Of a DNA stretch of 64,000 bases, positions 57,401 to 64,000 are shown in pieces. Numbering within the stretch: position 1 is the stretch's first letter; each line of letters begins with the position of its first letter. Made by a program: the position numbers and the translations under genes. The stretch is taken from contig NZ_CP014754.1 in NCBI RefSeq assembly GCF_001447155.2, positions 248,001 to 312,000 of the forward strand, read 5' to 3'. This stretch comes from Marinobacter sp. LQ44. GTDB taxonomy: Bacteria > Pseudomonadota > Gammaproteobacteria > Pseudomonadales > Oleiphilaceae. The notes below the pieces were generated by a model that was not told the DNA's origin, did not search any database, and worked only from the letters and a program-made list of their open reading frames with translations.

Positions 57401-57697
57401 ATGAAAATGCGCTTTGCCATGACGTTGCTTTTCGCCCTGCTCAGCATGCCCTCGTGGGCCGCCATGCAGACAGTGACGCTTTCAGTTCCGGGGATGACCT
57501 GTTCCGCATGCCCCATTACCATCAAGCTGGCCTTGAACAAGGTGGACGGTGTTTCACAAGTCGACGTGAGCTATCCGGATCGAGAAGCCGTGATTACCTT
57601 TGACGACACACGAACATCGGTGGAAGCCTTAACCCAGGCAACGGGCGATGTCGGCTATCCCTCCACCCTGAAATCCCTGGAAACGGACAGTAAGTGA
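57401..57697 (+). CDS. merP: Periplasmic mercury-binding protein MerP
   Basis: 98 residues. Signal peptide (FAMTLLFALLSMPSWAAMQ), then an HMA fold with VPGMTCSACPITIKLALNKV. It scavenges Hg(II) in the periplasm and passes it to MerT. AAAGGAG precedes the ATG, 14 bp after merT. Confidence 0.95.
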   Translation: MKMRFAMTLLFALLSMPSWAAMQTVTLSVPGMTCSACPITIKLALNKVDGVSQVDVSYPDREAVITFDDTRTSVEALTQATGDVGYPSTLKSLETDSK

Positions 57698-57714
57698 GTT
57701 GTTATAAAGGACTC

Positions 57715-57748
57715 CAGGCGCCCTCTGTTACACGCGACTCGGCGCCTG
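57715..57748 (+). repeat. Intercistronic hairpin between merP and merA
   Basis: CAGGCGCC (57715-57722) and GGCGCCTG (57741-57748) flank an 18-nt loop in the 86-bp merP-merA gap. It could protect or partially terminate the upstream mRNA. Confidence 0.5.
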
Positions 57749-57768
57749 CCGTGACAATGCCCCAGTAA

Positions 57769-59190
<1,422 letters not shown>

Positions 59191-59223
59191 GTATTTGCCA
59201 AGGCGCCTTCAACCCAACCTCTA

Positions 59224-59973
59224 TCATGCAAGTTCGGACGCTTTCTGGTGCCTTCGGCGAGCCATGAGCAGCTTGGCAACAATCGGTAACAGGGTAATGC
59301 CACTGACCAGAATCAGAAGCACCGTCACCACCCCGGACTCAGAGGCCATGAGCAAGCCACCAAACGCAGTGATCAAATACGCTGTCGGAATAACACCGGC
59401 CAGCGTTGCGACCACGAAGCGCCAGAACGCGAGTGGTGTCAAGCCCGCTGCATAGCTGACCCCATCGAAGGAGATAAAAGGCACCAACCTTGATGTAAAA
59501 ATGACAAGCATCAATGCGCCCTGAGAGCGTTCCTTGCCAAGCCAATTCAATACCGGACGTAGTCGCTTCCAGCGATGGATAACGTCGTACCCCAAGGATC
59601 GAGCAATGGCGAAAGCGATCAGTGCGCCGGCCTCAGCACCGATAACCACGATGACTGTTCCCCAAAGCGATCCATAGACTGCACCGGCAACCATGGCGAT
59701 CGGGGCGCTGGGGATCGGGCTCAGGACAATGGCCGTGATCATCAGGCCAATGATACCCACCGGCCCCCAATACCCCAGTTGGTCAATCCATTCCGACAAG
59801 GCCGCCTTGTTGGTCACGGTGGTCAATGCTCCGGTCTCCAGCATGACCCAATAGATCGCAGCCAGTGCAGCCAGCAAGAGCATAACCCCGACTATTTTTG
59901 CTTTTGCGTTCGGTCTAACTCCCATGCTTGCCATGGGTACCCGATGAAATTCATGCTTCAGGGTGGTAGTCAT
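59224..59973 (-). CDS. TVP38/TMEM64 (DedA-related) membrane protein
   Basis: 249 residues from the ATG at 59973, with strong GAGGAG upstream; the frame to 60057 is a shadow. Membrane protein with the family core SPIPSAPIAMVAGAVYGSLW, ARSLGYDVIHRWKRL, FTSRLVPFISFDGVSYAAGL and a C-terminal helix. Relatives move lipids and are frequent in mer and copper clusters, role unsettled. Its start lies 23 bp inside the upstream 61-codon gene. Confidence 0.85.
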   Translation of the reverse strand: MTTTLKHEFHRVPMASMGVRPNAKAKIVGVMLLLAALAAIYWVMLETGALTTVTNKAALSEWIDQLGYWGPVGIIGLMITAIVLSPIPSAPIAMVAGAVYGSLWGTVIVVIGAEAGALIAFAIARSLGYDVIHRWKRLRPVLNWLGKERSQGALMLVIFTSRLVPFISFDGVSYAAGLTPLAFWRFVVATLAGVIPTAYLITAFGGLLMASESGVVTVLLILVSGITLLPIVAKLLMARRRHQKASELA

Positions 59974-60136
59974 AATCTCCTCTGGCGTTCTTACTCGCGC
60001 GTCCAGAATCGTCCCTGTTTTTCGAAAACAGGTACTTGCCGAGGGCTGCGACGCCAAGTACCAGGGCGACGATGAGCAAAAGGGATATCAACCCCATTCC
60101 CGCCATTCCAAACATGCATGCCTCATTTGTCATCAT
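59951..60136 (-). CDS. Small membrane protein (61 aa)
   Basis: MMTNEACMFGMAGMGLISLL opens a single membrane helix, then a charged tail (SKNRDDSGRASKNARGDYDY). AGGAGATT precedes the ATG. It lies between copA and the TVP38 gene and overlaps the latter by 23 bp, so it is probably co-translated. The family is not recognised; a metal-associated Met/Cys-bearing N-terminus is notable. Confidence 0.7.
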   Translation of the reverse strand: MMTNEACMFGMAGMGLISLLLIVALVLGVAALGKYLFSKNRDDSGRASKNARGDYDYHPEA

Positions 60137-60167
60137 GTCAATCTCCTGATTCTGTGTGCCAGGTCTC

Positions 60168-62654
60168 TCATGAGACGCTGGCCTGTGCGGTCCCGCTTTC
60201 GTTCAGGTGGCTCGCCGAGGAGCGGCCGCTATCGGGTTTAAACCGGCCCAGCCGCAAGGAATTGGTCACCACGAATACACTGGAAAGACTCATCGCGCCG
60301 GCGGCCAGCATGGGGTTAAGCAGATAACCGGTAAACGGGAAAAGAACGCCCGCCGCCACGGGGATCAGTGCCAGGTTATAGCCGTAGGCCCAGACGAAAT
60401 TGCCGAGGATCGTTTTGCGGGTGCGCCGGGAGAGCGCTGCAGCATCCACGATGCCCCGGAGGTCGCCGCGCATCAGAACCACGTCCCCGGCCTCGATGGC
60501 AATGTCGGTGCCGGTGCCGATGGCGATACCCACATCGGCTTGCGCCAGGGCCGGTGCGTCATTGATACCGTCACCCACAAAAGCAACCCGGGCACCTTCT
60601 TCCTGCAAGCGCTTCACTTCGGCCGCTTTCTGGTCCGGCAATACCTCCGCAAGCACCCGTTCAATACCGGCCTGCCGCGCAATCGCCTCGGCGGTGGCGC
60701 GGTTGTCACCGGTGAGCATGGCCACGCTGAGCCCTGATGACTTGAGCGCAGCAATCGCCTCCACCGAACCGTCCTTGAGCGGATCGGCGACGGCAATCAG
60801 CGCGGCTAGACGTCCGTCGACGGCAACATACAACGGGGATTTGGCTTTTTCAGCGAGTGACACCGCATCGTCGGCGACGCTGGCCAGGTCGATACCGAGG
60901 CGGCGCATATAACGGTCCGCGCCCACATTGATCCGGCGTCCTGCCACCTGTGCCTGGATGCCATAGCCCGGCTCCGCCTGGAATTCACTGATCGCGGGTA
61001 ACGTGAGGCCCCGGTCCCTTGCGCCCTTGACGATGGCTTCCCCGATGGGATGTTCACTTTCGGTCTCCACAGCCGCGACCCAGGCCAGGACCTCATCCTC
61101 GCGGCCTTCCACCAGGATGAGATCTGTCAGCTCAGGCTGGCCCCGAGTCAGGGTGCCGGTTTTATCGAGGACGATGGTGTCCATCCGAGACAGTGTCTCC
61201 AGGGCCGCCCCTTTGCGGAACAGCACGCCCATTTCCGCGCCCTTACCGGTTCCGACCATAATGGCTGTTGGCGTCGCCAGGCCCATCGCGCAGGGACAGG
61301 CAATCAGCAGCACGCTGACCGTCGTGACGAAGGCAAAGGACAGGGCCGGCTCGGGCCCGAAGCTGAACCAGGTGATGAACGTCAGAATCGCCAGTACGAT
61401 CACCACGGGAACGAAAATTCCCGCTATCTTGTCGGCCAGTGCCTGGATCGGGGGTTTATCAGCCTGAGCCGATTCCACCATTCTGATGATCTGTGCCAGA
61501 ACGGTGTCCGCACCCACCCGGGTAGCCCGGAACGTCAGGGAACCGTTCTTATTAATGGTTCCACCCACCAGCTCGGCGTCTTTTTGCTTGGCCACGGGAA
61601 CGGGCTCGCCGCTGATCATGGACTCGTCCACGTAGGATTGGCCTTCTTCCACCACGCCATCAACAGGAACCCGCTCTCCCGGGCGCACCTGGATACGGTC
61701 GTCAGGCACCACGGCTTCGATGGGCACTTCGACGGCTTCCCCGTCCCGAATGACTCGGGCGGTCTTGGCCTGCAATTGCAGAAGCTTTTTGATTGCCTCC
61801 GACGTCCGGCCTTTGGCGATGTGCTCAAAGTAGCGGCCCAGCAAGATGAGCGTCACGATTACTGCCGCTGCCTCGAAATAGCTTTCGGCGGTACCGGCGG
61901 GGAAAAATCCTGGAACCAACAGTGCTGCGACGGAGTAGAAATAGGCAGCGCTGGTGCCGATCATAACCAGGCTGTTCATGCCAGGATTGGCATGGCGCAA
62001 TTCAGTGTACCCGGACCGGAAGAACCTCAATCCGGCATAAAACAACACCGGCGTGGTCAGGAGCCACTCAATAGCCATCCACCCCCGATGGGGTAAGACA
62101 CTGACATACAAAGCCTCAAGAGCAGGGACCATCTTACCCATGGCAATCAGAACTACCGGGATAGTCAGCGCTGCAGCGAAAATCACTTTCCGGCGGAGGT
62201 CGATGCCCTCCCTGTCCTGCTCTTCCGTTTCGCTACTGGCGTCCGGCTCCTGAGGTTCATACCCCGCATCGCGGATAGCCCGATGAATTCGCGGCACTGA
62301 CAAGGTGTCAGGCAGGAACTCCACAAACGCTTTCTGGGTGGTCAGATTGACGCTGGCCTTAACCATACCGGGTTGCTTATTCAATGCCCGCTCAATCCGG
62401 GATACGCAGGAGCCGCAGGTCATGCCGATGACCGGAATGTCGGCGGACTGTACCCGTGGCTGGTAACCCGCCTCCTTAATCGAGTCGATTAGCATGGCCG
62501 GCGTGGCGGGCTGATCAAATTCCACGGTGGCTTTTCCGGTCGCCAGATTCACCTGGGCTTCCGCAACGCCGCGCTGACCCATGAGCGCCTTTTCAATCCG
62601 CCCGACGCACGAAGCGCAAGACATTCCATCAACACGAGTCTCTATTCGTTGCAT
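60168..62654 (-). CDS. copA: Cu(I)-exporting P1B-type ATPase CopA
   Basis: 828 residues from the ATG at 62654; GTG at 62675 is an alternative. Two N-terminal HMA domains (VDGMSCASCVGRIEKAL; VIGMTCGSCVSRIERAL), membrane helices, ISGEPVPVAK actuator loop, the Cu-site ACPCAMGLATP (~454), phosphorylation site LDKTGTLTRGQ (~494), ESEHPIGEAIVKG and VGDGINDAPALAQADVG. The terminal helix has MSLSSVFVVTN. It exports Cu(I) (or Ag) from the cytosol. It follows the CueR-like gene in one operon. Confidence 0.96.
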   Translation of the reverse strand: MQRIETRVDGMSCASCVGRIEKALMGQRGVAEAQVNLATGKATVEFDQPATPAMLIDSIKEAGYQPRVQSADIPVIGMTCGSCVSRIERALNKQPGMVKASVNLTTQKAFVEFLPDTLSVPRIHRAIRDAGYEPQEPDASSETEEQDREGIDLRRKVIFAAALTIPVVLIAMGKMVPALEALYVSVLPHRGWMAIEWLLTTPVLFYAGLRFFRSGYTELRHANPGMNSLVMIGTSAAYFYSVAALLVPGFFPAGTAESYFEAAAVIVTLILLGRYFEHIAKGRTSEAIKKLLQLQAKTARVIRDGEAVEVPIEAVVPDDRIQVRPGERVPVDGVVEEGQSYVDESMISGEPVPVAKQKDAELVGGTINKNGSLTFRATRVGADTVLAQIIRMVESAQADKPPIQALADKIAGIFVPVVIVLAILTFITWFSFGPEPALSFAFVTTVSVLLIACPCAMGLATPTAIMVGTGKGAEMGVLFRKGAALETLSRMDTIVLDKTGTLTRGQPELTDLILVEGREDEVLAWVAAVETESEHPIGEAIVKGARDRGLTLPAISEFQAEPGYGIQAQVAGRRINVGADRYMRRLGIDLASVADDAVSLAEKAKSPLYVAVDGRLAALIAVADPLKDGSVEAIAALKSSGLSVAMLTGDNRATAEAIARQAGIERVLAEVLPDQKAAEVKRLQEEGARVAFVGDGINDAPALAQADVGIAIGTGTDIAIEAGDVVLMRGDLRGIVDAAALSRRTRKTILGNFVWAYGYNLALIPVAAGVLFPFTGYLLNPMLAAGAMSLSSVFVVTNSLRLGRFKPDSGRSSASHLNESGTAQASVS

Positions 62655-62724
62655 ACCCGTTTGGCTCCTCAGCACGGCTAACTCTGTGCTTTTAAATCAG
62701 TTCATCCGCAGGCGACTGGCAGCG

Positions 62725-63126
62725 TCACCCTTGCTGGGCTATGGCTTCGACAATCGGGCAGCCGTCCATTGGTCCTTCACCGGAACATTCCTCCAGGGTT
62801 TCAGACAGGACGGCCTCGATGCGGGACAGGCTCTGAATCTGATGCCGGATTTTTTCCAGTTGCTTCCTTGCAATTCGCTTGGCCTCAGCACGATCGCCAT
62901 TGGCGTCCTGAAGCATCAGGAGTTCACGAATCTCATCAAGGGTGAAACCCCATTGCTTGGCGTGAATGATGAACTGCAGCCTGGCGATCGCATCCTCGGG
63001 GTAACGACGATAATTCGATTGGGTTCGGGCAGGCTCTGGCATGAGATTTTCCCGCTCGTAAAAGCGAATGGCATGGCTGGCCACGCCGCTTTTTTCAGAG
63101 AGTTCGCCGATATTGAACGTTTTCAT
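62725..63126 (-). CDS. CueR/HmrR-like copper-responsive MerR regulator
   Basis: 133 residues. Winged helix-turn-helix (HAIRFYERENLMPEPARTQS) and the metal loop with paired Cys LEECSGEGPMDGCPIVEAI, as in monovalent-metal sensors CueR/HmrR. It is first in the operon with copA, controlled by the MerR-type promoter just upstream (63165-63195). Cu(I)/Ag(I) is the likely inducer, from family and context. Confidence 0.88.
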   Translation of the reverse strand: MKTFNIGELSEKSGVASHAIRFYERENLMPEPARTQSNYRRYPEDAIARLQFIIHAKQWGFTLDEIRELLMLQDANGDRAEAKRIARKQLEKIRHQIQSLSRIEAVLSETLEECSGEGPMDGCPIVEAIAQQG

Positions 63127-63164
63127 TCCTGCACCTCAAAACGAGTGGTCAATGACTTATCCTA

Positions 63165-63195
63165 ACCATAACCTTAAAGTAGACTTTAAGGTCAA
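63165..63195 (-). promoter_or_regulatory. CueR-type promoter of the regulator-copA operon
   Basis: On the minus strand: -35 TTGACC (63195-63190), 19-bp spacer, -10 TATGGT (63170-63165). The dyad ACCTTAAAGT / ACTTTAAGGT is perfect over 10 bp per arm. It nearly equals the box in front of the peroxiredoxin gene. Confidence 0.85.
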
Positions 63196-63219
63196 GGTAT
63201 TTTTCATGCATTGTCAGAT

Positions 63220-63261
63220 CGGGGGCGATGCACCAAACTGGGCCAAGGTCCCCCGTTTTTT
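63220..63261 (+). terminator. Hairpin with T-run before the Met-rich gene (terminator or attenuator)
   Basis: CGGGGG (63220-63225) and CCCCCG (63250-63255) bracket a 24-nt loop and are followed by TTTTTT on the plus strand. It stands between the CueR-type promoter and the plus-strand Met-rich gene, where it may stop or gate plus-strand transcription. Confidence 0.5.
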
Positions 63262-63297
63262 AAATCAAGTGGGGCAAAAATACGGAGACACACTGTA

Positions 63298-63519
63298 ATG
63301 AAGGTATTTGAGAGGCTATCTACGCTGGTTGTTGGACTTTTCCTGTCCCTTTTTGCATTCGCTGATGAGCCCGGGCGCATGGGAGAAGGCATGATGGGGG
63401 GCAACATGATGCAGGGCATGGGAGGTATGGGGCTATTCATGATGATTATCATGATTCTTTTGGTTGTGCTCCTGATACTCGCGATTCTGGCACTGATTAA
63501 ATATCTGAGGAATAAGTGA
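63298..63519 (+). CDS. Met-rich small membrane protein (73 aa)
   Basis: MKVFERLSTLVVGLFLSLFA is a signal or first helix ending AFADEP. Then comes a Met/Gly-rich stretch (MGEGMMGGNMMQGMGGMG), a second helix (LLVVLLILAILALIKYL) and a short basic end. Met-rich segments often bind Cu(I)/Ag(I). GGAGA lies 11 nt before the ATG. Its stop overlaps the multicopper oxidase start (TGATG), implying a linked periplasmic copper role. Confidence 0.75.
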   Translation: MKVFERLSTLVVGLFLSLFAFADEPGRMGEGMMGGNMMQGMGGMGLFMMIIMILLVVLLILAILALIKYLRNK

Positions 63520-64000
63520 TGAACCGGAGTAAAAGTGTCCATCGGCGAACAGTCCTTCAGGCTGTGGCGGGCACCGGCGTCCTTCTCACGCTGTCGCCGG
63601 GACTTCTGCTTACCGGGTGTGATGGAGGGGTAAAAGCGGTTGAATCGGAAACGCTCGGCCTTGATTCAGACGAATACGATGTTGAACTGAATCTTCACGC
63701 CATGCCAGATTCGGTGCCCATACTTCCGGGCGCCCCCAGTGAAGTGTGGCGCTATAGGGCGGAATTGCTGAAAGGTCCAAAAAACACAGTCTCCGAAAAT
63801 CCGGACAGTTACCTCGGCCCAACGATCCGGCTACGCCACGGCCAAACCGTCAAAATCCATATTCACAATGAGCTGCCAGAGGACACCACCGTCCACTGGC
63901 ACGGGCTTCACGTGCCGTCCGACGTAGACGGACAGCCAAGACTACCGATCCGCCCAGGCGAGACAATGACTGTTGGCTTCGAGGTATTGGACCGGGCCGG
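63519..64000 (+). CDS. Multicopper oxidase (CopA/CueO-like), 3' end outside window
   Basis: The first ~160 residues are visible. A twin-arginine-type signal (VHRRTVLQAVAGTGVLL) precedes the first cupredoxin domain with SYLGPTIRLRHGQTVKIHIH and the type 2/3 copper motif VHWHGLHVPSDVDGQP. Family members oxidise Cu(I) to Cu(II) in the periplasm. Translation is coupled to the preceding Met-rich gene by a one-base overlap. Confidence 0.88.
   Translation, partial: MNRSKSVHRRTVLQAVAGTGVLLTLSPGLLLTGCDGGVKAVESETLGLDSDEYDVELNLHAMPDSVPILPGAPSEVWRYRAELLKGPKNTVSENPDSYLGPTIRLRHGQTVKIHIHNELPEDTTVHWHGLHVPSDVDGQPRLPIRPGETMTVGFEVLDRA

Overview
The window looks like about 64 kb of a gammaproteobacterial chromosome, probably a Marinobacter-like marine or halophilic organism. 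That placement is inferred from gene content and protein style, because there is no rRNA here to anchor it. It has two halves. Bases 1 to about 30,470 look like ordinary chromosome, and everything to the right looks accessory.

Left half: the 3' end of a selenosugar synthase gene (senB) converges on selD, which encodes selenide,water dikinase fused to an NADH-dehydrogenase-like flavoprotein. Next come a phasin/histone-like protein, a PilZ protein, a GNAT-nitrilase fusion, a chemotaxis receptor, a periplasmic solute-binding protein, a hotdog-fold protein, recQ and a glycerolipid acyltransferase. From 12.8 to 27.2 kb lies a large divergent glycogen locus: glgP-glgA-glgB leftward, and glgC, GH57, malQ, PilZ, SDR and a second glgP rightward. 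trkH and two outer-membrane protein genes follow.

Boundary: a near-perfect dif site (XerC/XerD chromosome-dimer resolution site) lies at 30,472-30,499. Core-like genes end immediately to its left. A tyrosine recombinase, a cluster of 18-bp repeats and transposase debris lie immediately to its right, so the right half looks like an element or patchwork island inserted at the replication terminus.

Right half: a deletion has fused the front of an efflux outer-membrane gene to the back of a LysR gene. It is followed by an RND pump with its adaptor and TetR regulator. From 39.7 to 55.8 kb there is an unusual cassette for maturing envelope proteins: lgt, two lspA (one broken) and lnt for lipoproteins; ccmFGHI for cytochrome c; and Sco, TlpA, DsbC and a DsbD split into two genes for thiols and copper. 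Mixed in are a 1-Cys peroxiredoxin, a CDF metal exporter, a persulfide-dioxygenase-like chimera and a BASS transporter. A 545-bp direct repeat carrying a CadR/PbrR-type regulator occurs twice, 4,599 bp apart. The right end holds a mercury operon (merR, merTPA), a copper operon (CueR-like regulator, CopA ATPase, two membrane proteins), and a Met-rich small protein followed by a multicopper oxidase that runs off the window.

How it fits together: at least four metal-regulator promoters with the 19-bp spacer typical of the MerR family are visible (mer, copper, and two Cd/Pb-type copies). A fifth, closely matching the copper one, sits in front of the peroxiredoxin-ccm-lgt genes. The island therefore appears to couple metal export and detoxification with rebuilding of thiol-, haem- and lipid-modified envelope proteins.
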